Assembly (NCBI RefSeq): GCF_029982035.1
Contig: NZ_CP104166.1
Location: 1,488,001 to 1,552,000, forward strand
Direction: 5' to 3'
Length of the DNA: 64,000 nucleotides
Source: Megaera polyxenophila
GTDB lineage: Bacteria > Pseudomonadota > Alphaproteobacteria > Rickettsiales > Rickettsiaceae
The notes under the pieces were generated by a model. It had not been told where the DNA came from. It did not search any database and saw only the letters and a program-made list of their open reading frames with translations. The translations under genes and the position numbers were made by a program. Below, piece by piece: positions 8,807 to 17,458 of this stretch (position 1 is its first letter; each line of letters starts with the position of its first letter).

Positions 8807-10889
8807 AGTTTTTCTGAGTAAGTAATTTTTCTGGACAAAATTTGGCATATTTAGAAAGGTTAGTTAACAAACTTAACAGCTTAAAAGGGCTTGCCTTTTT
8901 AGAAGATTTTTTATGTTTTTCATAGTCAATTAGATAGCTAAAGTTATCTAATAACTCATTTTCCCTATCGAAAGCAGTTGTTACAAGAGATTTAATCTTT
9001 GGCCCGATTTGTTCACTGAGATGCCTTTCTATTTTTTTAATTTCTTTCTTTACCGATTTATCAGAGTTGTTGAGTTCTTGTATCTTCTCGAACCTGAAAA
9101 ATTTAACTGTATCCATAATTAAGTCTATTGTTTCTAGAATAATCGTTAGGGGGATGTTTTTTATGTCTATAATTTTTAAAAACTCACTGCAATGAGTCTC
9201 AATTTCAATTGGTTCTAAAAATTGTAAATTTTTTTTTAAAATTCCTACCTGATCATCATTAAAGCGCCTCTCACAAAAATTAAGAATCTTTTTTGTTGAT
9301 TGTAAAAATAATAGCTTTTTTTCTAAGTTATAGTGTGCTAAATCGCTTAAATATAATAACTCGGTATCCGTCATAGTCTCCTCTATAACATATCCTAGAA
9401 TGATATTTATTATCTTGTTTTTACCGAGAGAATCTGTTTCATGTTGGAAATAATTATTTAAAAAATTAATAGCATGGCTAAAGAAGTCAGCTTTTAGCCA
9501 GTTAGGATAAAAACTAACTGTTTCAGATTCCTCTACAGGTATATCTTTATAAGTGCGGGTAGATAAAATTTTTATCGCTAAATTCGTACAGTCTAGTTGT
9601 TTTTGGTAATGGTTGTTTAATCTGAAAGCAGTATTATCACCAAAATAGTCTAATACAATTAAGCTTACTTGTTTATCAAAAAATAAGCCAATAATTTCAC
9701 TTAAGTTTTTTGGTTGTGAGTTTTGAAAAGACTTTTTTCCAATTTTTATTATTGTATTGCTGCCGTCACTGGATAATGCCTGTTTATCCAAGTTCGTGTC
9801 TTTTATAAAACGTCCGAAACCAACTTTTATTTGTTGAACTAGACTTTCTTTGTATACTTTTAACTGCGAAAGTAAAAAATCCTTATCACCTTTGTTAACA
9901 AAGGTGTTATAAAATAACCAATAATTTTTGGTTAAAGGTTCTACCTTATCTAATAATTTAGCTAAATCATTTACTTCTTGCCCTCCCAGGAAGCCGAATA
10001 TACCACTGCCATCAGCAGGCAATTTTGCTTTCTTAATCATCTTTACGAGAGATCCGTCTGTGATTTTGTGCTGTCGTACAAATTTATCAACGTCTAACCA
10101 AATCTTAAGTTTTCCTCTTATTTTAAGTAGTAATTGCAAAGGTTCTGCAAGTGCATCTATTTGACTTCTGTACAATTCTTGATCCCAAGTAAAAACACTT
10201 TTGGAATTTTCCTGTAAGTTTTTTACTACACCTAAAATGTTATCCAGATCACCTGCTTTATCGGGTAGCTTTGTAACTATTGATAAATTTTGTGTTGATT
10301 CTTTTAAGAAACTTTTTCGTAAAACTATTTCCTTTTTTATGTAGTTTATAAAAATTTTATCTACAAAATTATCTGAAATGTAAATTAAGTTTGTTGTAGG
10401 CATTTTTACCGATAAGCTATCGATTACGTTAAGCCAATCTGGTTCTATCTCTAATGTTGAATACTCCGGTAAAGAACCCAATACATCAACCATTTCAACT
10501 GGGTTTAATGGTTCTGGGGTTGTTAATTTGTGGAGTTCTATTTCTAAGGAAGATATTTCATTTTTTAGGTTTTTATATCTTTCTTTTGTGTTTTTGTTAT
10601 TCAAATCTTCAATATTACTAAAGTCTTTGATTAAAATTTTTTTTTGACTTATTTTGCCAATAAGATGTTCTATATCTTTTTTCTTTTGTTGTTTTCTTGA
10701 TATTATTTTTTCTGCCTTTTCCTTTGCCAACGTAATTTTTTCCTTTTGTCCTGTTAATTTAGGATCATGTGACTTAGACAAAATACTAATCATTTTCTCT
10801 AAAGCTTTGACAGTATCCTGATTTATTGTAACTTCTGGTTTCTTATTTCTTGATTTGTGTTCGAACAATTGCAAAAAAGCACGTTTCAT
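8778..10889 (-). CDS. Large coiled-coil protein, N-terminal part, truncated by IS200
   Basis: Family not recognised. It is 703 residues, but the last six (PLSSER) and the stop come from the IS200 right end, leaving 697 native residues. Residues about 20-140 are Lys/Glu-rich coiled coil (for example KITLAKEKAEKIISRKQQKK). The middle is helical and mostly soluble, and about 600-670 is again charged and helical. There is no signal peptide and there are no membrane segments. In the unbroken gene it would continue directly into the ankyrin-like region at 6848-8187. A cytoplasmic or secreted effector-like role is possible but unproven. The ATG at 10889 is preceded by CCGGAGAATTTT, a plausible ribosome binding site. 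Confidence 0.7.
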   Translation of the reverse strand: MKRAFLQLFEHKSRNKKPEVTINQDTVKALEKMISILSKSHDPKLTGQKEKITLAKEKAEKIISRKQQKKKDIEHLIGKISQKKILIKDFSNIEDLNNKNTKERYKNLKNEISSLEIELHKLTTPEPLNPVEMVDVLGSLPEYSTLEIEPDWLNVIDSLSVKMPTTNLIYISDNFVDKIFINYIKKEIVLRKSFLKESTQNLSIVTKLPDKAGDLDNILGVVKNLQENSKSVFTWDQELYRSQIDALAEPLQLLLKIRGKLKIWLDVDKFVRQHKITDGSLVKMIKKAKLPADGSGIFGFLGGQEVNDLAKLLDKVEPLTKNYWLFYNTFVNKGDKDFLLSQLKVYKESLVQQIKVGFGRFIKDTNLDKQALSSDGSNTIIKIGKKSFQNSQPKNLSEIIGLFFDKQVSLIVLDYFGDNTAFRLNNHYQKQLDCTNLAIKILSTRTYKDIPVEESETVSFYPNWLKADFFSHAINFLNNYFQHETDSLGKNKIINIILGYVIEETMTDTELLYLSDLAHYNLEKKLLFLQSTKKILNFCERRFNDDQVGILKKNLQFLEPIEIETHCSEFLKIIDIKNIPLTIILETIDLIMDTVKFFRFEKIQELNNSDKSVKKEIKKIERHLSEQIGPKIKSLVTTAFDRENELLDNFSYLIDYEKHKKSSKKASPFKLLSLLTNLSKYAKFCPEKLLTQKNLNQPLSSER

Positions 10890-11057
10890 AAAATTCTCCG
10901 GTATGCTGTTATTTTAATCTTAAATGCTAAAAATATCAAAAATCTTAACTTTAAGTTGTATAACTTCTGGGGGATTATTATAAAAATACTTTTAAAGGTC
11001 AAGTTAAATCTTTGATTTAACTTATTACTCCTAAAATAACTTATAGCTGTATAAATA

Positions 11058-14000
11058 CTAAAATTTGAAGGGGTCTAATTGTGAGATATCGTTGCTATCA
11101 AGATAGAGCTTTTGGGGTAAGGAAATTTTTGCCAAAAAGCCATTTTCGGTAGGATAAAAAATTGATATTAGGCTGCTTGCTTTTTCGGAATTGCTTTTTT
11201 TACTTAAAATATTTATCAATTTTGTCAGTTCGCTCCTATTTTTAGGATATAATTTGAGATCATATGTTATATTTTTCATAATATCTTCTATGGAGGAGAA
11301 GCTTCTAGCAGTAATTTTTGCTCCTCCTTTATCAATAAACACATCACACGTAACTATTACGGATTCTCGTAAATTCATTAAGTGCGCGTAATCTCGCATA
11401 ATTTCTTCGTTATATATGGTAACTTCTATTATACCTTGAGGGTCAGAGAGCATTATAGTTACAAATCGCCCACGTTGGGACATCCTAGAGTCCTTTTTAA
11501 TTATAACTCCGGCAAGTTTTACTAGGTAAGAGCCTTCTTTTAGGTCGTTTTTGATATAAACTGAATTTTTTATTCCGCATGTTTCAAATATTGAAGTATG
11601 TCTTGATAATGGGTGTTTATCCAAGAAAAGTCCCATTACTTCAAATTCATGGTAAGCTAGTTCTTCTTCGGTAAGCTCCTCTGTATTATTAATTAAAATA
11701 TCTTCGCTTACTTGATTAACTTGTATTAAACTAAATTGACTGGATTTTTTTTCAGTATGGTACGAAAGGCTATATGCCATTAATTTTTGTACACTCATAA
11801 GCAGAGTATGCCTATTGGAATGAAGAGAATCAAAACATCCAGCTTTAATAATATTTTCCAGTAATTTACGATTAATTAGCTTGGGAGGAGTTCTTTCAAT
11901 AAAATCAATTATACTTTTAAATTTTCCGCCTTTTTCTCTTATCTTTTCCATTTCGTGGCCAAAATTAGCAGTAACGCTTTTAATAGCTCCGAAAGAAAAT
12001 ATAATTGATTTAGAAGCATCTTCATTTTTTCTAATTCTAAAATAGCCATTAGATTCATTAATTGAGGGGACAATAATTTTAATACCGAAAATTTTTGCCT
12101 CTTGTAGAAAGATATTGATTTTATCGCTGTTATCAATATCCAGATTCATTGCCGCTACCAAAAATTCGGCAGGGAAATTGGCCTTTAAAAAAGCTGTTTG
12201 ATAGGAAATAACGCCGTAAGCCGAAGCGTGCGCTTTGTTAAATCCGTAACCTGCAAATTTTGCTACTTTTTCGAATATTGATCTCGCTTGATCAGCAGGA
12301 ATGTTATTTTTTATTGCCCCACTGACAAAAATCTCTTCTTGCGCATCCATTTCGCTTTTTACTTTCTTACCCATAGCACGTCTTAGCAAATCAGCAGAAC
12401 CAAGGCTGTATCCAGATAATTTACGAGCTATTTCCAATACCTGTTCCTGATAAATAATAACTCCATAAGTGGATTTCAGAATCGGCATAAGTAATGGATG
12501 CAAATAATCAGCCTCTTGTTTACCGTATTTACAGGCTATAAATGCCGGAATATTATCCATAGGGCCTGGACGGTAAAGAGCGCCAAGGGCAATAATATCA
12601 TCGATGTTATCTGGCTGAAGTTTTCTAAGAGTATTTTTCATGCCGATACTTTCAAACTGGAAGACACCACTTCCTATCCCTTTTGAAAGCATATCAAAAG
12701 TTTTTTTATCATCTAATGGGATTTTTTCTAGTTCAATATTAATTCCTTGTTGTTTAAGCAACTCAAGGCATTTTGTAATGACAGTAAGTGTCTGTAGGCC
12801 CAAAAAGTCAAATTTAATAAGACCGGCTAATTCACAATATTTCATGGAATATTGCACTATTAACATGTCAGAATTGTTATCTTTATACAATGGTACGTTC
12901 TTTATCATATCTTCATTCGCAATCACGATACCGGCGGCATGAGTTGAAGAATGTCGATGCAGACCTTCTAGAACAAGAGCGGTATCTAGAACCTGTTTGA
13001 TTAGCTCGTTATCCCCGTTTAGATTATACAGACCCCGACCTGCTGCTGCTTCCCCAAGTTCTGGAACTTCATCGATAGCTTGTCTTAAGGTAACAGGATT
13101 TACAGCATTAAAAGGCACAAGTTCGGTTAAATAATCTGCAGCATTATAACTAAGTCCTAAAACGCGCGAAACATCCTTGATTACGGCTTTTGCTTGCAAC
13201 TTACCGAATGTAATGATCTGTCCTACTCTTCCTTTCCCATATTTATTCCTAACATAAGATATTACTTCTTCCCGTCGCTCCTGGCAGAAATCTATATCAA
13301 AATCAGGCATTGAAACTCGCTCAGGATTTAAAAAACGCTCAAAAAGCAAGCCGAATTTTATAGGGTCAAGATCGGTAATCTGTAAACACCATGCTACAAT
13401 AGAACCAGCTCCAGATCCCCGACCGGGACCTACTGCAATCCCATTTTCCTTACTCCACCTGATAAAATCGGAAACTATCAAAAAATATCCTTGGAAGTTC
13501 ATTTTACAAATAATATCCAGTTCATATTCAAGTCGGGTAAAATATTCGCTGCGAATTATAGCTTCTTGCTCTTTGGAAATATTGTCTAAAGCAAACTTAA
13601 CGTCTAGTTTTTGCTGCAGCCCTTTTTTTGATTCTTGCCTAATAAGATCTTCCTCAGAAATACTACCGTCAGTAAAATTTGGCAAAGCCGGATTCTTAGC
13701 TTCTGCCATTACATAAATTCTTTGAGCTAAATTTATGCTATTTTCGATTGCCTCTGGTAAATCAGAAAATACATCGATCATTTCCTCAGCGCTTTTGAAA
13801 TAACACTGATTACTTACTCTTTTCCTGTTTTGTTCATCTTTTACAACTCCTTGAGAAATACATAATAACGTATCATGTGCCTCGTGCATTTTTATATCGC
13901 TGAATAAGACCTGATTTGTTGCGATTAAAGGAATTGAAAGCTCATTTGCTATTTTAAGGTAGGGCGCTTCTATTTGTTTTTCATCAGCTAAATTATGCCG

Positions 14001-14525
14001 CATTATCTCGAAATAGAATCTATTACCGAAAATCGAAACTAATTTTCTAGCTTCTTCGGTGGCTGTATCATAATTTCCGTCTAACAATAACTTTCCGACT
14101 ATACCTTTAGTATAAGATGATAAAACTATCAGACCTTCATTATATTTTTTTAAGTCATTAAGGCTTATATGGTTACAAATTTTGCGATCGTTTTTAATAA
14201 AACTATAGCTTACTAATCTTAGCAAATTCTTATAACCTATCTGATCCTTTGCGATTACAAGGATCTCAGCAAAGTCTTGCTGAGAGATTCTATTATTAAA
14301 AGAAATGTTTAAAATGACACCGCATATAGGTTGTATACCAGATTTACTTGCTTCTAGGGAAAACTCTAATGACGCAAATAAATTACCTCGATCCGATAAA
14401 CAAACAGCACTCATCCCGTGTTTCTTTGTAAGAGCTACAAGATCTTTAACTTTTATTGTACTTTCGAGCATTGAATAAGAACTTTGTGTACGAAAGTGGA
14501 TGAATTTATCGTGAGGCTGGATCAT
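11058..14525 (-). CDS. dnaE: DNA polymerase III alpha subunit
   Basis: A 1155-residue replicative polymerase, normal length for DnaE. The PHP domain is at the N-terminus (FIHFRTQSSYSMLEST). The catalytic palm has PDFDIDF with Asp408 and Asp410, and GPGRGSGAGSIVAWCL lies upstream of it. The third acidic residue is in FDFLGLQTL, and YRPGPMDNIPAF and YQEQVLEIA are also present. The C-terminus has the helix-hairpin-helix region (AGYGFNKAHASAYG) and an OB-fold (VKLAGVIIKKDSRMSQRGRF). It elongates both strands as the core of the replicase. It stands alone, and no proofreading gene is adjacent. Confidence 0.98.
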   Translation of the reverse strand: MIQPHDKFIHFRTQSSYSMLESTIKVKDLVALTKKHGMSAVCLSDRGNLFASLEFSLEASKSGIQPICGVILNISFNNRISQQDFAEILVIAKDQIGYKNLLRLVSYSFIKNDRKICNHISLNDLKKYNEGLIVLSSYTKGIVGKLLLDGNYDTATEEARKLVSIFGNRFYFEIMRHNLADEKQIEAPYLKIANELSIPLIATNQVLFSDIKMHEAHDTLLCISQGVVKDEQNRKRVSNQCYFKSAEEMIDVFSDLPEAIENSINLAQRIYVMAEAKNPALPNFTDGSISEEDLIRQESKKGLQQKLDVKFALDNISKEQEAIIRSEYFTRLEYELDIICKMNFQGYFLIVSDFIRWSKENGIAVGPGRGSGAGSIVAWCLQITDLDPIKFGLLFERFLNPERVSMPDFDIDFCQERREEVISYVRNKYGKGRVGQIITFGKLQAKAVIKDVSRVLGLSYNAADYLTELVPFNAVNPVTLRQAIDEVPELGEAAAGRGLYNLNGDNELIKQVLDTALVLEGLHRHSSTHAAGIVIANEDMIKNVPLYKDNNSDMLIVQYSMKYCELAGLIKFDFLGLQTLTVITKCLELLKQQGINIELEKIPLDDKKTFDMLSKGIGSGVFQFESIGMKNTLRKLQPDNIDDIIALGALYRPGPMDNIPAFIACKYGKQEADYLHPLLMPILKSTYGVIIYQEQVLEIARKLSGYSLGSADLLRRAMGKKVKSEMDAQEEIFVSGAIKNNIPADQARSIFEKVAKFAGYGFNKAHASAYGVISYQTAFLKANFPAEFLVAAMNLDIDNSDKINIFLQEAKIFGIKIIVPSINESNGYFRIRKNEDASKSIIFSFGAIKSVTANFGHEMEKIREKGGKFKSIIDFIERTPPKLINRKLLENIIKAGCFDSLHSNRHTLLMSVQKLMAYSLSYHTEKKSSQFSLIQVNQVSEDILINNTEELTEEELAYHEFEVMGLFLDKHPLSRHTSIFETCGIKNSVYIKNDLKEGSYLVKLAGVIIKKDSRMSQRGRFVTIMLSDPQGIIEVTIYNEEIMRDYAHLMNLRESVIVTCDVFIDKGGAKITARSFSSIEDIMKNITYDLKLYPKNRSELTKLINILSKKSNSEKASSLISIFYPTENGFLAKISLPQKLYLDSNDISQLDPFKF

Positions 14526-14699
14526 CGCTGCTTAGAATTCTGAATCTATTTTTATTTGATTATAGTGTAAGAAGTTACTTAATCAATATCGATTATACTT
14601 CGTTAGAGTAAGCCAATTATTTTATCATCTATTTTAAATCATCTCCGCTAGCTTATTTAGACGATTAGGAAGAATTTTTATAAATTATGAAAATTTTTG

Positions 14700-14728
14700 T
14701 GGACAAGCTGTTTTTGAGTTATTATAAT
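14700..14728 (+). promoter_or_regulatory. Strong sigma-70-like promoter
   Basis: TGGACA (14700-14705, one mismatch to TTGACA) and a perfect TATAAT (14723-14728) are separated by 17 bases. The expected start is near 14735, about 350 bases before the recA ATG. It would drive either a small RNA ending near 14906 or a long recA leader. Confidence 0.6.
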
Positions 14729-14734
14729 CAACCA

Positions 14735-14906
14735 TAGGTACAAATAGCTGGTTTGTATCTACCCTAAGGTTAAGAAGGGTGTTACCTTTCTTCTTGAACT
14801 ACATTGGCATATGTCAATGTAAGGGTTATTAGTGGTGATTCCCTGAAAACATCCGATCTTTCCCAAGTAAGAGTATTAACAGAGGGGGGTCATCACTTCT
14901 TTTTTA
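14735..14906 (+). ncRNA. Candidate structured small RNA upstream of recA
   Basis: This about 170-base stretch begins at the predicted start of the TGGACA/TATAAT promoter. It contains successive hairpins: TACAAA/TTTGTA (about 14740-14758), AAGAAGGGT/ACCTTTCTT (14772-14792) and TACATTG/CAATGTA (about 14801-14822). A longer-range stem GTGAT-CCCT / AGGG-ATCAC closes at about 14834-14898 and is followed by CTTCTTTTTT, a terminator-like ending. It does not match signatures I know for tmRNA, RNase P RNA or SRP RNA. 6S RNA has a similar size, but its single long hairpin is not obvious here. A 61-codon frame across part of it has no coding character. Confidence 0.4.
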
Positions 14907-15085
14907 ACAAGTATCAGTTTATTTTTAGTTTTTTAAAGAAATTATTTTTAAAAAACCTTACAGTTTGTCTTTACAACTTGCACTATTAATACAATAAATC
15001 AACTTGTACGTTTTTCAAGATTTTACTGGATTTTATTTATCTATCATCATATAAGTTTAAAAGTAATACTTAAATTGAGATCGTT

Positions 15086-16117
15086 ATGGATAAAGAAAGA
15101 GCACTTGCAGCTGCGCTTAGCCAAATAGAAAAAAATTATGGCAAAGGTTCGGTAATGAAATTAGGCCAACGCCAGGAAATGAATATTGAAGCTATCCCAA
15201 CAGGGTCTTTAGGACTGGATGTAGCGCTAGGTATTGGCGGTATACCGAAGGGAAGGATTATAGAGATTTTTGGTCCTGAAAGCTCAGGAAAAACTACTTT
15301 AACGCTGCATATAATCGCAGAAGCCCAAAAAAAAGGCGGAACTTGTGCATTTATTGACGCTGAACATGCTCTTGATCCAGTTTATGCCAAAAAAGTGGGG
15401 GTAAATACCGATGAATTAATTATTTCTCAGCCAGATACTGGTGAGCAGGCTTTAGAAATTACTGATACTTTGGTTCGTTCCGGTGCTGTTGATTTGGTAG
15501 TTATAGATAGTGTAGCAGCACTTGTTCCGAAAGCGGAAATTGACGGTGAAATGGGGGATTCCCATATGGGTCTGCAAGCAAGGCTCATGAGCCAAGCTCT
15601 GAGGAAATTAACAGCTTCTATATCCAGAACGAATTGTGTAGTGATTTTTATCAATCAAATCAGGATGAAAATAGGTGTAATGTTTGGTAGTCCTGAAACT
15701 ACCACTGGAGGTAATGCTCTTAAGTTTTATGCTTCGATTAGAATGGATATTAGACGTATTGGGTCAATTAAGGATAAAGAAGAAGTTGTCGGTAACCAAA
15801 CAAGAGTGAAAGTGGTTAAGAATAAGGTAGCACCACCGTTTAGAACTATAGACTTTGACATTATGTACGGATCTGGTATTTCAAGAGAAGGAGAAATTAT
15901 TGATATTGGAGTAAAATACGATTTTATTGAAAAATCAGGCTCTTGGTTTTCTTACGGTGATGTAAGAATAGGGCAGGGGAGGGAAAATGCTAAACAATAT
16001 ATGAAAGACAATCCAGCAGTTGCTGAGGAGTTATCAGAAAAAATAAAAACTCAATTACTTAGTTCTCCGGCAAATTTTGTTTTGGCAGAGGATATGGTAA
16101 ATGGTAATGACGAATAA
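15086..16117 (+). CDS. recA: Recombinase RecA
   Basis: A 343-residue protein of normal RecA length. Walker A GPESSGKTT is at residues 63-71, the catalytic Glu is in FIDAEHALD, Walker B is LVVIDSVAALVP, and loops L1/L2 include GLQARLMSQALRKL and FINQIRMKIGVMFGSPETTTGG. It forms filaments on single-stranded DNA for homologous recombination. The ATG at 15086 lies after TTGAGATCGTT. No LexA-type box was found upstream, and SOS control cannot be claimed. Confidence 0.99.
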   Translation: MDKERALAAALSQIEKNYGKGSVMKLGQRQEMNIEAIPTGSLGLDVALGIGGIPKGRIIEIFGPESSGKTTLTLHIIAEAQKKGGTCAFIDAEHALDPVYAKKVGVNTDELIISQPDTGEQALEITDTLVRSGAVDLVVIDSVAALVPKAEIDGEMGDSHMGLQARLMSQALRKLTASISRTNCVVIFINQIRMKIGVMFGSPETTTGGNALKFYASIRMDIRRIGSIKDKEEVVGNQTRVKVVKNKVAPPFRTIDFDIMYGSGISREGEIIDIGVKYDFIEKSGSWFSYGDVRIGQGRENAKQYMKDNPAVAEELSEKIKTQLLSSPANFVLAEDMVNGNDE

Positions 16118-16139
16118 TCAGGAATATTAATTAGGTGAG

Positions 16140-16868
16140 ATGATGACAAATTTAAATGGAAAGACAGCTTTTATTACCGGAGCTAGCGGTAGTATTGGTA
16201 GAGCAATAACAAAAAAATTACACGGTCTTGGTGCTTATGTGTTTATCAGCGGCAGTAACGAGGGGAAACTAGTAGAACTAGGTAAGGAACTAGAAAATAA
16301 TTATGCTATAAAGATTTGTGATTTATCAGATGTTAAGGCAGCAGAACAGCTAATAACTGATATAGACAAACTTGACATTCTGGTTTGTAATGCCGGTATA
16401 AATCGTGACAATTTGGCGATAAGAATGACAGAAGAAGATTTCGGAGCGGTAATTGATGTTAACTTAAAAACTAATTTTGTTTTAAATCGAGAAGCAATAA
16501 AAAAAATGATGAGAAGTAGATATGGTAGAATCATAAACATTTCTTCTGTTGTCGGTGTTGCGGGTAATCCAGGTCAGGCCAATTATTGTGCATCTAAAGC
16601 CGGATTAATAGGTATGACAAAATCTCTGGCTTATGAAGTTGCAAGTAGAGGTATTACTGTTAATGCTGTTGCCCCTGGTTTTATTACCTCAAATATGACG
16701 GACGCTTTAACTGACGCTCAGAAAGAGATAATTACCCAAAAAATACCAGCAAAGGTTCTTGGAACTCCTGATGATGTTGCCAATGTTGTTGCTTTCTTAG
16801 TGAGTCCGGAATCTTCCTATATTACTGGTCAAACTATTCATGTTAATGGTGGTATGCTTATGGTTTAA
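16140..16868 (+). CDS. fabG: 3-oxoacyl-ACP reductase
   Basis: A 242-residue short-chain dehydrogenase. The NADPH-binding TGASGSIG is near residue 14, NAG is in LVCNAGINRDN, and the catalytic Ser (INISSVVG) and YxxxK (YCASKAG) are present; the C-terminal end YITGQTIHVNGGM is typical for FabG. It reduces 3-oxoacyl-ACP in fatty acid elongation. ATG codons occur at 16140 and 16143; the first follows TTAGGTGAG, a good ribosome binding site. acpP and fabF follow. It could also reduce acetoacetyl-CoA for the phaC/thiolase pair elsewhere in the window, but nothing here shows that. Confidence 0.95.
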   Translation: MMTNLNGKTAFITGASGSIGRAITKKLHGLGAYVFISGSNEGKLVELGKELENNYAIKICDLSDVKAAEQLITDIDKLDILVCNAGINRDNLAIRMTEEDFGAVIDVNLKTNFVLNREAIKKMMRSRYGRIINISSVVGVAGNPGQANYCASKAGLIGMTKSLAYEVASRGITVNAVAPGFITSNMTDALTDAQKEIITQKIPAKVLGTPDDVANVVAFLVSPESSYITGQTIHVNGGMLMV

Positions 16869-17055
16869 ATATAGAAGAATCGTAAGAATCTAGAATGATT
16901 TAATATCTTTGGAGAATTTTAAAACAACTAATAATTGACCAGCATAAATTTATTTTTATTCTAGCAAAAAGATTTTTTTTGTGCTAAAAGATTGAAACTA
17001 GGATTTTGCCTTAACGCAGAATAACAAATTATGAAAACGATAATGAGGTTTGTTT

Positions 17056-17298
17056 ATGAGTGATAATATCGAACAGAAGATAATTAAAACTGTTGCTGAG
17101 ACTCTTAGGATAGATGAAAGCACTATTTCTCCAGATTCAAAGTTTGTTGACGATCTCGGAGCAGATAGCTTGGATTTAGTTGAGCTAATGATGGCAATAG
17201 AAGCTGCTTTTGAATGCGATATACCAGACGATAAGGCAAGTAAAATTACCACCGTAGCAGATGCGGTAAAGTATGTTGAAACACATATAAATGCCTAA
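17056..17298 (+). CDS. acpP: Acyl carrier protein
   Basis: An 80-residue acidic four-helix protein. Ser38 in GADSLDLVEL carries the 4'-phosphopantetheine arm. It shuttles acyl intermediates for fatty acid and lipid A synthesis. The ATG at 17056 is preceded by ATGAGG (17043-17048), a good ribosome binding site at 7-base spacing; an in-frame TTG two codons upstream is unlikely. It lies between fabG and fabF, with wider gaps (187 and 160 bases) than in a tight operon. Confidence 0.98.
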   Translation: MSDNIEQKIIKTVAETLRIDESTISPDSKFVDDLGADSLDLVELMMAIEAAFECDIPDDKASKITTVADAVKYVETHINA

Positions 17299-17376
17299 AG
17301 ATTAAAGCTTTTTTATAAGCTTTGTATTAAAGTTTAAAAACGTTATGAACTAGTCGCAGTTTTCGTTTAAATAATC

Positions 17377-17414
17377 GCAAGATATTTTAGATTATATATT
17401 TAGGAATATCTTGC
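17377..17414. repeat. Perfect 10-bp inverted repeat between acpP and fabF
   Basis: GCAAGATATT (17377-17386) and AATATCTTGC (17405-17414) are perfect inverted copies separated by 18 bases. The repeat lies 45 bases upstream of the fabF ATG. It could be a hairpin in the acpP-fabF message or a protein-binding operator. No T-run follows, so an intrinsic terminator is unlikely. Confidence 0.6.
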
Positions 17415-17458
17415 TTATGGATGTAAATGTGATTTGAAAAAAAATAAACGATATTAAT

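Noticed and set aside
14804..14989. 61-codon frame upstream of recA
   Set aside because: No ribosome binding site, no recognisable protein, ends in a low-complexity Phe/Leu tract. It overlaps the candidate structured RNA.
17050..17055. TTG start for acpP two codons upstream
   Set aside because: The ATG at 17056 has a good ribosome binding site (ATGAGG) at proper spacing and starts at the family's usual N-terminus.
17304..17323. AAAGCTT/AAGCTTT hairpin after acpP as a terminator
   Set aside because: It forms a 7-bp stem but is followed by GTATT rather than a T-run, so termination is doubtful.
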